Positions 1-9,733 of a stretch of 64,000 bases of DNA are shown here, piece after piece (the first letter of the stretch is position 1; the number at the start of each line of letters is the position of its first letter). Location: the NCBI RefSeq assembly GCF_014201775.1, contig NZ_JACHFG010000001.1:1-64000 (forward strand). Reading direction: 5' to 3'. The translations under genes were made by a program, and so were the position numbers. The notes below the pieces were generated by a model. That model saw only the letters and a program-made list of their open reading frames with translations, was not told the origin of the DNA and made no database searches. This DNA is from Borreliella yangtzensis. Lineage in GTDB: Bacteria; Spirochaetota; Spirochaetia; Borreliales; Borreliaceae.

Positions 1-351
1 TTGTAACTTTTTTGCTTATCACAGACTAAGCCTAAACGTCCTACAACCCTATAAATGCAACGCTCTGCAACTTGACACATTTAAAGTTTGGGCTACTCCC
101 CTTTCGCTCGCCACTACTAAGGGAATCTCTTTGATTTCTTTTCCTCAGGGTACTTAGATGGTTCACTTCCCCTGGTATCGCCTCTATTATTTAAATAATA
201 GATAACTAGCATCTTACTAGTTGGATTACTCCATTCGGTAATCTTGGGATCAATAAATGTTTGCTTCTCCCCCAAGCTTTTCGCAGCTTACCACGACCTT
301 CTTCGCCTTAAAGCTCCTAGGCATTCACCATAGACTCTTATTACTTTGACC
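1..351 (-). rRNA. rrl: 23S ribosomal RNA, 5' part only (runs off the window start)
   Basis: Read on the minus strand, this begins GGTCAAAGTAATAAGAG and continues with the conserved 23S domain I start (GGTGAATGCCTAGG, then GGCGAAGAAGGTCGTGG), so it is the 5' end of the large-subunit RNA. The mature 5' end is set by similarity to other 23S genes and may be off by a few bases. The 3' part lies outside the window. Lyme Borrelia are known to carry two tandem 23S-5S units; this would be the copy nearest the 16S gene. It is separated from the 16S gene by protein genes and has its own promoter, so it is not simply part of one 16S-23S transcript. Confidence 0.95.
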
Positions 352-403
352 ATATTTTTATCTTCCATCTCTATTTTGCCAATTTGTTTATGCAACATAA
401 AAT

Positions 404-432
404 AATATATATCTTTGTTCAATCCATGTCAA
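404..432 (-). promoter_or_regulatory. Predicted sigma-70 promoter of the 23S gene
   Basis: On the minus strand a perfect -35 TTGACA (427-432) is followed after 17 bases by -10 TATATT (404-409). Transcription would start near 397, about 45 bases ahead of the mature 23S 5' end, leaving a short processed leader. Prediction from motif match and spacing only. Confidence 0.65.
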
Positions 433-551
433 TACTTATCCCAATATTTTAATAAATAAATTTACAAAATATATAATAAGTAAAAAATTTATATTTCAAA
501 TAGAAAATTTTGCTAAAAAAGCAAATACATTACAAATTAGAATATAAATTC

Positions 552-1391
552 TTAATATTTAACATTAAGCTCAAAAAAATCAATTAAAAACCTAGCAACA
601 CCATCCTCATTATTATTAAATTTTGTTATTTCATTATTTGCTAAATGAATTTTAAGAAATTCATTGGCATTTTTCATTAAAACCCCTTTGCCAAGATTTT
701 TAAGCATCTCATAATCATTATTATTATCTCCAAAAGCTATAATATCACACAATGGAATTCTTTCAAGAAAAGCAATATCTTTAATAGCATTATATTTATT
801 AGCATTAATATTAGTAACCTCTAATAAATCCTTAGAAGAAAAAAACACCCTTATGTCCTGAAAATCTTTATTCCTAATATCATTGTTAAGTTTATTAAGA
901 GTTGTCAAATCATCACAATAATAAACAATCTTAGAAACAGAATCAACGTCTAATTTAGTCAAATCTCTAATGATAACATTTAAACCTAAATCCCTAATAA
1001 AATGTTTCATAATAGGACTTTTAACATCTGAATTAGAATACCAAGTATCAAAAGTATAAAGATTAACATCAATATTGCCTGTATATATCTTGAGAATTTC
1101 TTTTACTAAGTCATAATTCATTGTATGTCTAAAAATTAAATTTTCTTGCAAAAACACTTCAGCTCCATTTACCGTTACAAGATAATCCTCATTAATATTG
1201 ATTTTTTTTAACTGATTCCTAATATTTTTAACTTCACTCAACCTTCTACCAGTTGCAATAATTATTTTAAAATCTTTTTCCAAAGTTAAAAGAACCTCAA
1301 GGGTTAAAAAACTAATCTCATGACTATTGTTCAACAAAGTGCCATCAAGGTCAAAAACCAGCATTTTATATCTTTTATAATTAGAATTCAT
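552..1391 (-). CDS. HAD-superfamily (Cof-type) hydrolase
   Basis: A 279-residue protein of the haloacid dehalogenase superfamily, Cof/YbiV subgroup (C2-capped sugar-phosphate or nucleotide phosphatases). Visible motifs are the catalytic DLDGT near residues 14-18 (nucleophile Asp14, acid/base Asp16), the IATGRR segment (motif II) and the C-terminal GDNNNDYEML Mg-binding motif near residue 221. The substrate cannot be read from sequence. The start is the ATG preceded by AAGAGAG at good spacing; an upstream in-frame GTG would add ten residues but has no ribosome-binding site. The gene lies inside the spacer between 16S and 23S rRNA, on the same strand, with the DNA glycosylase gene upstream. Confidence 0.85.
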   Translation of the reverse strand: MNSNYKRYKMLVFDLDGTLLNNSHEISFLTLEVLLTLEKDFKIIIATGRRLSEVKNIRNQLKKININEDYLVTVNGAEVFLQENLIFRHTMNYDLVKEILKIYTGNIDVNLYTFDTWYSNSDVKSPIMKHFIRDLGLNVIIRDLTKLDVDSVSKIVYYCDDLTTLNKLNNDIRNKDFQDIRVFFSSKDLLEVTNINANKYNAIKDIAFLERIPLCDIIAFGDNNNDYEMLKNLGKGVLMKNANEFLKIHLANNEITKFNNNEDGVARFLIDFFELNVKY

Positions 1392-1522
1392 ATACAAATC
1401 TCTCTTGTAAGATATAATCACAAATAATTTATTCTCAATAAATTATTGATAAAGCATGAAATAATATAACTTAATAATAACAAATTTCTTGAAAATTTTT
1501 TAAAACTTTATTTAAACTAAAA

Positions 1523-2083
1523 TCAACGTCTTGAAACAAATTTATTATCTTTAATATAAAATCTCCAAGGCTTATTTATATCATCCTCTTGTGCATAATC
1601 AATATTTATTCTTTTTGAACAAACTATACTAAAATCTAGATTTAAACCTCTTTTTAAAAAAAGCTCACCATTCCCAATAAGATCAACTTTATTAAAGGTT
1701 AAATCAATGTTTAAAAATTTTGTAAGCTTACCAGGACCATTAGTAAGAATGCTTTTCCCCTCCAGCAACGGAGAAATGGGTTCTACACTTCTAATCAAAA
1801 CAGCTTGGGGATTATTTTTATCCGCAGTCACAATATTAAACATATAGTACATACCATATATTATATACACATAAGAATATCCTCCTATGCTATACATAGC
1901 ATTTGTGCGATTTGTTTTCTTCCCACCATAAGAATGACAGGCACTGTCTGCTATTCCCATATAAGCTTCCGTTTCAACAATTTTAACAACTATTTCCTTT
2001 TTATTGATCTTTCTGATCAATAAATTACCAAGTAATAACCTTGCGACAGTAGTAGCATCTTGTAAAAAAAAACATCGATCCAT
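1523..2083 (-). CDS. 3-methyladenine DNA glycosylase (MPG/AAG family)
   Basis: A 186-residue protein of the mammalian-type alkyladenine DNA glycosylase family, which removes alkylated and deaminated purines in base-excision repair. Family signatures are VETEAY at residues 36-41 (Glu37 aligns with the catalytic Glu of human AAG), HSYGGKKTNRTNAMY, and YVYIIYGMYYMFN, which forms the base-flipping pocket. Length fits the bacterial family. The chosen ATG (MDRCFFLQD) matches where homologues begin; a GTG 17 codons upstream would add a hydrophobic leader foreign to the family. The ribosome-binding site is weak (TTGGG). Like the HAD gene it sits in the 16S-23S spacer on the rRNA strand. Confidence 0.88.
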   Translation of the reverse strand: MDRCFFLQDATTVARLLLGNLLIRKINKKEIVVKIVETEAYMGIADSACHSYGGKKTNRTNAMYSIGGYSYVYIIYGMYYMFNIVTADKNNPQAVLIRSVEPISPLLEGKSILTNGPGKLTKFLNIDLTFNKVDLIGNGELFLKRGLNLDFSIVCSKRINIDYAQEDDINKPWRFYIKDNKFVSRR

Positions 2084-2571
2084 AAACCCAATTTTAAAAC
2101 AAGATAATAATAAAAAAATATCGACAAAACACACATGTAAACTACAAAAAAAATATTATCCGCGATAAGAATATAAGCTAAAATACCTAAAAAGTAAAAA
2201 TAAAAAGCATTTTATAAAAAATTTATTACACCTCAAAAAAAGAAAAATATTTTTACCTTTAAAACATCTTTAAAATAATTCTAAAAGCCGCTAAAACAAA
2301 AGTAAAATTTTATCCTTTATTCAACTTCCCCCAAAAAAAGTTAAACAAATAAATAATGCCATGGCTTTAAAAGTTTTTATGAATTACTCACTAAAACCAC
2401 ACAATAAATATCGCATTTTAATATCAAAAAAATTGATATAAATCATAATAAACTTTTAAATAGTCAAAAATCAATTCATAAATCTTACAAAAAACTTATA
2501 TAAAATAGTGAGCACTAATAATATATAAAAACACAAACTATATACAATATCTCTTACATTTTGAAAAGATA
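2084..2571. other. Gene-free AT-rich spacer
   Basis: About 490 bases between the glycosylase gene and the tRNA-Ile promoter. I find no credible reading frame, RNA gene or strong inverted repeat, only A/T runs. It forms part of the unusually long 16S-23S spacer of this group. Confidence 0.6.
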
Positions 2572-2600
2572 TTGACAAAGTAAGAAGATTAAAATAAAAT
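2572..2600 (+). promoter_or_regulatory. Promoter of tRNA-Ile
   Basis: Perfect -35 TTGACA (2572-2577), exactly 17 bases, then -10 TAAAAT (2595-2600). The predicted start near 2607 leaves about 17 bases of 5' leader before the tRNA. This explains how tRNA-Ile is expressed although it faces opposite to the surrounding rRNA genes. Confidence 0.75.
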
Positions 2601-2623
2601 TTGTAAAGAATTGGTATATTAAA

Positions 2624-2697
2624 GGGATCATAGCTCAGGTGGTTAGAGCGCAGGTCTGATAAACCTGAGGTCGGATGTTCAACTCATCCTGGTCCCA
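2624..2697 (+). tRNA. ileT: tRNA-Ile (GAT)
   Basis: A 74-base cloverleaf: acceptor GGGATCA pairs with TGGTCCC (one G-T pair), anticodon arm CAGGT/ACCTG with anticodon GAT, and a T arm with TTCAACT loop; discriminator A, no encoded CCA. It lies in the rRNA spacer but on the opposite strand from the 16S, tRNA-Ala and 23S genes, and has its own promoter. Confidence 0.96.
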
Positions 2698-2992
2698 ATT
2701 TGTTAAGTTGTTCTAAGTCATGATTAACAAGAATTACAAAATATTAGGTCAATTCACATATTGAAGCATATTTATAATATATTATAACATAATCTCAATT
2801 TTAAAAATATTCAACTGTAGCTGTATTGGATTTAAGATATACGTTTAATGATATAAAAAATTTTTACCTTAAAATTTTAAATTACTATTAATAGCATTTA
2901 ATATTAAACTATATAATAGCAAACACTTGTTAAAAATTTATTTTGGCTGCAAAAACTTTTTAATCAAAATAAAAATGCAAAAAATTAATAAA

Positions 2993-3860
2993 ATTGGCCT
3001 TAATTCATATTTCCCTTAAAGAGAAGGTAATCTACAGTTATGCTTCCCAATACAGCTGCCTTGTTTAAGCCTCACCCACCCCACTAAACATATCTTAAAT
3101 ACCTTCTTTGCGCCAAAATAATAACTTTGTATACCTCAACTCGAATCGTGTTATGAGCAGCGCAAGTAAAATACTTGAACACATATTCGTCATATCATTT
3201 TGATACACAATTACTAATGACTCCAACTTTATTAAGCCGAACTTCAAACTTCAATTCGGATTGAGGTCTGCTTCTTTATCTAACAAGCTCTAGATATACA
3301 ATATCCAACATAGCTCTACAGTTAAACTGCTACATTTTATACACAAAATTATATATTCACTTGATCAATCCTTGTTTATTACCAAGGGCGATGACATGTA
3401 ATTAACCAAAGTCTATGTTTTCACCTATAAAAGAATTTTACAATTAATCTTCTTAATTCGCACAACATTACTCTGCCATAACTTCGCCCACTATAAAAAA
3501 TTTTTAGATACTATCCCTTAGGGATCTAAACCCTATCTCAATTTCAGTACAAACATTCACCATCCAAGGTCAGCTACTCATCATCGCCTCAAAATATATT
3601 TAATTCCACCACCCAACTAATAAAAGACACAATCATATACAGATAAACCTTTAAAAAGCTGCCTTCATTAATTAATTAATTAACAAATTTAATTGGAATT
3701 ATTCGGTATTAGCTACAATTTCCAGTAAATATTCCCATATCATAAATGAACTGCTTATTAAGTACTAACCCATTCGCCACTAAACAATTAATACACTCCG
3801 TTTTACTTACATGCTTAAGACACACGGCAACATTAGTTCTAAACTAACGCCAAACAAAAA
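2993..3860 (-). pseudogene. Decayed, internally deleted second copy of the 16S rRNA gene
   Basis: This stretch aligns collinearly with the intact 16S gene further right on the same strand. Shared exact blocks include an 18-mer at 3427-3444 matching 5233-5250 and another at 3699-3716 matching 5501-5518. Matches run from about 45 bases beyond the 16S 3' end to within a few bases of its 5' end. One deletion of about 610 bases removes the equivalent of 4391-5002 (the central and part of the 3' major domain), and smaller gaps remove more. By eye the conserved blocks keep roughly 70% identity. Functional sites are ruined: the anti-Shine-Dalgarno complement AAAGGAGGTGATCC has become AGAGAAGGTAATCT, and the 530-loop and decoding-site sequences are altered. 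It cannot encode a working rRNA. It lies just downstream of tRNA-Ala in the 16S-23S spacer. Confidence 0.9.
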
Positions 3861-3895
3861 AACCAAAAATTAATTAATCTAAATTATATGCAAAA

Positions 3896-3969
3896 TGGAG
3901 GTTAAGGGACTCGAACCCTTGACCCCCGGCTTGCAAAGCCGATGCTCTAGCCAACTGAGCTAAACCCCC
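3896..3969 (-). tRNA. alaT: tRNA-Ala (TGC)
   Basis: A 74-base cloverleaf on the minus strand: acceptor GGGGGTT with AACCTCC, D arm GCTC/GAGC, anticodon TGC, and the standard GTTCGAGTC T-arm sequence; discriminator A. It follows the 16S gene by about 160 bases on the same strand with no promoter visible between them, so it is probably cut from the 16S precursor. The 16S relic begins 36 bases downstream. Confidence 0.97.
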
Positions 3970-4132
3970 AATTAATCTAAACTTAATAAAATTCTTTAAT
4001 ATTGTAATAAAAACCTAAATATATAAGCTCAAGAACAGCTCATATTAATAAGCTTAATTTCAAAAACTCTTTTATCAAAAGAAAAGAATAGGGAAGAGTT
4101 AATGGCATTAGCCTTAATTTATCTTTCTCTTA

Positions 4133-5671
<1,539 letters not shown>

Positions 5672-5781
5672 TTATTTTTTATTTAAAAAATTAACAAGTT
5701 TTGTTTATTCTCTTGATTGGCTTTCAACCTCACTTAACTCTTCCCTTCTCTCATCTTCCAATAATCATTTCAACATTTAAT

Positions 5782-5811
5782 ACTTTAACAAAAGAAGAAT
5801 CATGTTGTCAA
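5782..5811 (-). promoter_or_regulatory. Probable 16S rRNA promoter
   Basis: On the minus strand TTGACA (5806-5811) is followed after 18 bases by TAAAGT (5782-5787), or after 17 by TTAAAG. It precedes the 16S 5' end by about 105 bases. The -35 is perfect, the -10 mediocre. The AT-rich leader between promoter and gene would be removed during processing. Confidence 0.5.
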
Positions 5812-5881
5812 TACTTTTGTATTATTTTATTAACATAAAAAACAAAAAAATAAATTTTATTAATTAGCCCTGATAACAGCA

Positions 5882-6430
5882 TTAACAACCACATTTTTCA
5901 TTAACAGGTAAAGTCGTAAGAATTTTTTTCAATTTATTTCCTAATTTAGCCTTTAAATAGTCAAAGAAAGTTCTAAAATTTTCATTATCTCCTTTAAATT
6001 TAATCCACAGTTCTTTAAAAGTCAAAATTCCTTCTTTAAGATCTTTGTAATTAGAAAAAGACGCATTACAATCGCTATACATTAAATTATAAAAATCAGA
6101 ATCTTGTTTATCCTTAAAAAAATCTATGCTTGGTATTTTTTTAGCAAAGGCAAACCCTCTCTCATAAGCCGTGCCTGCATCAACATAATTAACCAAAGCC
6201 AAAACAATATCACTACTAACCAGCTCTTTTAAATCTATTTCTCTTATTTTTTCTCTTATATCTCCATTTGCAAACTTATAATCAACTTTTTCAAGCAATC
6301 CCATCTTTTTGACAGCATGATGCTCTGGAGAAAATACATCTAAATTGAACTCTTCAAGAAATTTTAAAACCTCATCCCTCAGTTTAATTTGCTCTTCGTT
6401 AAAAAACGGAGAAGCCAAATAAATTTTCAT
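5882..6430 (-). CDS. Nucleoside 2-deoxyribosyltransferase
   Basis: A 182-residue enzyme of the nucleoside deoxyribosyltransferase family (MKIYLASPFF start; DAGTAYERGFAFA with the expected catalytic Glu90). It moves deoxyribose between bases. This appears to be BB_0426 of B. burgdorferi, shown experimentally to be a 2'-deoxyribosyltransferase central to purine salvage; the organism lacks ribonucleotide reductase and de novo purine synthesis, so this is a key route to deoxynucleosides. Start ATG with AGGGG eight bases upstream. The C-terminus (NEKCGC) contains two cysteines of unknown role. It sits upstream of the 16S gene on the same strand. Confidence 0.9.
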   Translation of the reverse strand: MKIYLASPFFNEEQIKLRDEVLKFLEEFNLDVFSPEHHAVKKMGLLEKVDYKFANGDIREKIREIDLKELVSSDIVLALVNYVDAGTAYERGFAFAKKIPSIDFFKDKQDSDFYNLMYSDCNASFSNYKDLKEGILTFKELWIKFKGDNENFRTFFDYLKAKLGNKLKKILTTLPVNEKCGC

Positions 6431-6522
6431 ACAAACCCCTATTAAAATTTAATTATAACACAATAAATCAATCGAATAAAACCATCAATAAATAAAGTTT
6501 TGATATCTATAGAAAACATTTA

Positions 6523-7197
6523 TTATAAGCGGCTTCTGCTGACTAAAATAGTAAATTCTCCTTTAACCTTATCCTTACTTGATTCGAAATAATTTTTTAA
6601 TTCTAAAGGCTTACCAATTTGATATTCTTCATAAATTTTTGTCATCTCTCGACCGATAAGAATCTTTGCATCTAAACTAACAGAAGAAATTTCAACAAGC
6701 AATTTCAAAAGTCTGTGACTAGATTCAAGCAACACAAATGCATCACCCCTTTTATATAGCTCAGCAATTCTTTTAAATCTCTTAATGCCTTTGTTGGGTA
6801 AAAATCCCTCAAAAAGCACTGATTTATCTCTAAAAGGATTAACGCTTACAATCGCATTAAAAGAGCTTACTCCAGGAATTGGACAAACTTTGTATCCTTC
6901 TTTAAAAGCAGCAGCAACTAGCAAACTGCCAGGATCACTAATACCTGGAGTACCGGCATCACTAACAAAAGCAACTGAATCTCCTTTTGACAAATAATCC
7001 AATAGCAAGCTTACCTTCTTAGCTTCTGTTACGGCATTACAAGAAATCATTTTTTTATTAATTTTATATCTCGACAAAAGTTTGCTAGTAACTCTAGTAT
7101 CTTCTGCAAAGATAACATTTACCGATTTTAAAACATCAACTGCCCTATAAGTAATGTCTTCTAAATTACCTATTGGCGTACCAACAATATATAACAT
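6523..7197 (-). CDS. rsmI: 16S rRNA 2'-O-methyltransferase RsmI
   Basis: A 224-residue SAM-dependent tetrapyrrole-methylase-fold protein with the RsmI signatures TPIGNLEDIT (N-terminus), AEDTR, SDAGTPGISDPG and PIPGVSSF. RsmI methylates the ribose of C1402 (E. coli numbering) in the 16S decoding centre. It is shorter than E. coli RsmI (286), ending soon after the methylase fold, so the small C-terminal RNA-binding extension is absent. An in-frame TTG seven codons upstream overlaps the GGAGG ribosome-binding site, so the ATG is preferred, although the SD-to-ATG spacing of about 14 is long. Confidence 0.88.
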   Translation of the reverse strand: MLYIVGTPIGNLEDITYRAVDVLKSVNVIFAEDTRVTSKLLSRYKINKKMISCNAVTEAKKVSLLLDYLSKGDSVAFVSDAGTPGISDPGSLLVAAAFKEGYKVCPIPGVSSFNAIVSVNPFRDKSVLFEGFLPNKGIKRFKRIAELYKRGDAFVLLESSHRLLKLLVEISSVSLDAKILIGREMTKIYEEYQIGKPLELKNYFESSKDKVKGEFTILVSRSRL

Positions 7198-7404
7198 AAC
7201 TTCTTTTAATTCCTCCAAAAGCCAAAAATAAATATATTAAAAGCATCTTTCTTAATGACAAAAACCTAAAATTTTTTATTTACCAAATACAAAGATAAGC
7301 TATAGGCCACATTTTATATGTCTATCAAAATACTTGCTTTTGTATTACATTTAGTTATATCATTAAGTATTAATGATTAAAAAGTTAAAAGAAAGGGAAA
7401 ATTT

Positions 7405-7722
7405 ATGTTTGCATTAATTAGAAAAATATTTATAATTTATTTTCTATGTATTACTCTTGCAGGCTTTGCCATGATTTTTATCGACAGCAAATTTACTGAA
7501 CAACCTGATGTTAAAGAAAATCAAAACAAAATTAATCAACATACAATTGAACCTAATTTAATTATGTTTACATCTTCTATAGGAGGATTTTTAGGCGTTT
7601 ATGCTGGAATTTGGATCTTTAACTACGATAAAAATAATTTTTACCTAAATTGGGGAAATTTAATAATATTAATATACAATATCGCTCTAATTATTACTGT
7701 ATACTCAAAGTCACGTAGTTAA
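7405..7722 (+). CDS. Small membrane protein, possibly DUF1294-like
   Basis: A 105-residue protein with hydrophobic segments at about residues 7-25, 53-72 and 82-99, hence probably three membrane spans. The pattern (an aspartate after the first span, then GGFLGVYAG before the second and a basic FNYDKNNF) resembles the DUF1294 family, but the match is loose and I would not assign it firmly. No function can be inferred. Start ATG is preceded by AAAGGG. It stands alone, divergent from rsmI and convergent with the next gene; the stop regions are separated by only about 30 bases. Confidence 0.7.
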   Translation: MFALIRKIFIIYFLCITLAGFAMIFIDSKFTEQPDVKENQNKINQHTIEPNLIMFTSSIGGFLGVYAGIWIFNYDKNNFYLNWGNLIILIYNIALIITVYSKSRS

Positions 7723-7751
7723 CTAAAAACTAATTTAATTATTCCCATAAT

Positions 7752-8141
7752 TTATAAATTATTAACTATAATACCCCTTTTAATCATGTACTTATAAACC
7801 TCTTCGGGATTTTCTAAACTTTCAATCAAGTTTTCTGCCCTGTCATTTATTTTTTCCACCAATTTTTTATAAGCTACTTTTATTCCTCTACTTTCTAGAA
7901 AATCTTTTGCAGGTTGAGAAACAACCCCAGCTTGAACATTTTGAAGCCCTATATTATAAATAATAATAGCTGCTGCTTTGCCCACAACTTTATCATAAAT
8001 CTCAAGCCCTTCCTTATTCTGAATATACTTATTGATAAAATTATCTACTTCTAAAAGAGGCTTCAACCCCCTTTCCATATTAGAATAAAGTATTTTATGA
8101 TCTTTAAACAACCTTAATGTTGGATTCAAGCCTGATATCAT
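7752..8141 (-). CDS. DUF1893-family protein
   Basis: A 129-residue protein resembling DUF1893 (Thermotoga TM1506 type), a small family with a cytidine-deaminase-like fold and no established activity. Typical features are the KVVGKAAAIII segment near the middle and the NIGLQNVQAGVVSQPAKDFLESRGI region, where family members have variable catalytic-like residues. Start ATG with AGGGG nearby. A perfect 16-base palindrome, ATAATTTATAAATTAT, overlaps its stop codon and lies at the junction with the convergent upstream gene. Confidence 0.7.
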   Translation of the reverse strand: MISGLNPTLRLFKDHKILYSNMERGLKPLLEVDNFINKYIQNKEGLEIYDKVVGKAAAIIIYNIGLQNVQAGVVSQPAKDFLESRGIKVAYKKLVEKINDRAENLIESLENPEEVYKYMIKRGIIVNNL

Positions 8142-8259
8142 TAAAAACCCCTTTTTTTGATCACGCTTTATAGTAATTCATAATAAAAACAAACAACATT
8201 AATAATATACATAAACAAAAAATACTGCAATATCTAAAAAGATAGTATACTTACACTAT

Positions 8260-8865
8260 ATGATATTTGTGCCAAAAAACAACAGTAATTCTAAAATTGA
8301 AATAAAAAAATCTATTTTTGTTTCATATATTTTTAATATTGAAAAAAAAGAAGAAATAAATAAAACTATTAAAAAATATAAAATAAAATTTAAAAATGCT
8401 ACACATGTGGTTTATGGATTTAGAATTGGAAACAATCACTCATTCTTAAATGGAATGAGTGATGATAGAGAACCTAATTTAACAGCCGGAAAACCCACAT
8501 TAGATGCCATAATTCATAACAATTTAACTGATACATTAATAATCACATTGCGATATTTTGGAGGCACTTTGCTTGGTAGAGGAGGATTAATCAAAGCATA
8601 TTACAAGTCTGCCACAGAAGTTATTAAAAATGCGTCTATAATGGAAAAAGAGGAATTGGAAATTTTAAACTTAAATTTAAATTACAACCAATACAATTCA
8701 CTATTAAAAATGAAAAATAAACTTGAAATAGAAATAACAGATTCGAATTTTTCAAACAAAATAAATACTTCAATCAAATTTAAAACAAAAAACAGGCAAA
8801 AAATATCGGAATTTTTTATAAAAAACGACTTAATTCAAGAAACTTTCAAGTTTCATAAAGAATAA
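8260..8865 (+). CDS. YigZ/IMPACT-family protein
   Basis: A 201-residue UPF0029 (YigZ/IMPACT) protein. Family motifs are HVVYGFRIG, SDDREPNLTAGKPTLDAI (usual form SDDGEPxGTAGxP) and LRYFGGTLLGRGGLIKAYYKSA. The N-terminal two-thirds carries the conserved domain, and the C-terminal part is the ferredoxin-like DUF1949 region. Its role in bacteria is uncertain; relatives bind ribosomes or regulate translation. The start has no Shine-Dalgarno; a TATACT box ends eight bases before the ATG, so the mRNA may be leaderless. A GTG three codons in is an alternative start, also without an SD. Confidence 0.82.
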   Translation: MIFVPKNNSNSKIEIKKSIFVSYIFNIEKKEEINKTIKKYKIKFKNATHVVYGFRIGNNHSFLNGMSDDREPNLTAGKPTLDAIIHNNLTDTLIITLRYFGGTLLGRGGLIKAYYKSATEVIKNASIMEKEELEILNLNLNYNQYNSLLKMKNKLEIEITDSNFSNKINTSIKFKTKNRQKISEFFIKNDLIQETFKFHKE

Positions 8866-8978
8866 TATACATATCAAATAATCAAATATTTAAAAACAAC
8901 TCTAAGTATTATTATTTTTACCATTTATGTTTTAAAATATAAAAACAAAACAAAAGAAAAGAAAAAGAGAAAATTTAT

Positions 8979-9731
8979 ATGAAAATAATATCTGTAATCA
9001 ATCAAAAAGGAGGCGTGGGGAAAACCACGAGCGCCATTAATATTTCTTATTCAATGACTCTGCTTGATAAAAAAATTCTTTTAATAGATATTGATTCACA
9101 AGGAAACTCTACTAGCGGAACAAATATTTCAGAATATATATTTGAAAATTCAAGTTATGAACTTATTAATAAAAAAATAAAGGTCAAACCTTTAAATCAC
9201 TTTAAATTAGACATCATTCCATCTAGTATTAAATTAGCTTTACTAGAAAAAGAATTAATAAATGAACTTTCAAGAGAAAATTTTTTAAAAAATGCATTAA
9301 CATTATATGAAAAAGATAAATATGATTTTATTATTATAGACTGCCCTCCTACACTTTCAATATTGACGATAAATGCTCTTGTTGCAAGTAATTATTTACT
9401 AATTCCAATCGAAACAGAATTTTTTGCATTTGAAGGTATAAATCAGCTAATAGATACAATAAATACCGTAAAGCAAATAAATAAAAATTTAGAGATTGTA
9501 GGCGTTTTTATAAACAAATATGATATAAGAAACAAAAGTAAAGAAAAATATGTAATTTCGTTAAAAAAAGTATTTAAAGAAAAACTTTTAAATACAAAAA
9601 TAAGAAAAAATATAACCATTTCAAAATCTCAAGAAGCAAAAATGCCTGTATATGAATATGATAAAGAAAGTAATGCTGCAAAAGATTTTTTAGAGCTTTC
9701 AAAAGAGATAATAAATAAAATTAAGGAATAA
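8979..9731 (+). CDS. parA: Chromosome partition ATPase ParA
   Basis: A 250-residue ParA/Soj-type ATPase. It has the deviant Walker A KGGVGKTT at residues 10-17 (signature Lys10), Walker A' LLIDIDSQGN, and Walker B IIIDCPPT. Such proteins form ATP-dependent gradients on the nucleoid that move centromere complexes. The next gene, parZ, begins 2 bases after the stop, so the two are co-transcribed and probably translationally coupled. This is BB_0431 of the parAZBS locus as I recall it. The ribosome-binding site is a weak purine run (AAAGAGAAA). Confidence 0.93.
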   Translation: MKIISVINQKGGVGKTTSAINISYSMTLLDKKILLIDIDSQGNSTSGTNISEYIFENSSYELINKKIKVKPLNHFKLDIIPSSIKLALLEKELINELSRENFLKNALTLYEKDKYDFIIIDCPPTLSILTINALVASNYLLIPIETEFFAFEGINQLIDTINTVKQINKNLEIVGVFINKYDIRNKSKEKYVISLKKVFKEKLLNTKIRKNITISKSQEAKMPVYEYDKESNAAKDFLELSKEIINKIKE

Positions 9732-9733
9732 CT

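Noticed and set aside
1805-2023. Plus-strand frame of 72 codons
   Set aside because: Antisense to the conserved core of the DNA glycosylase, with no ribosome-binding site or family similarity.
2700-2947. Possible relic of 23S or 5S rRNA next to the 16S relic
   Set aside because: I could not find any convincing match to conserved 23S or 5S segments in this stretch.
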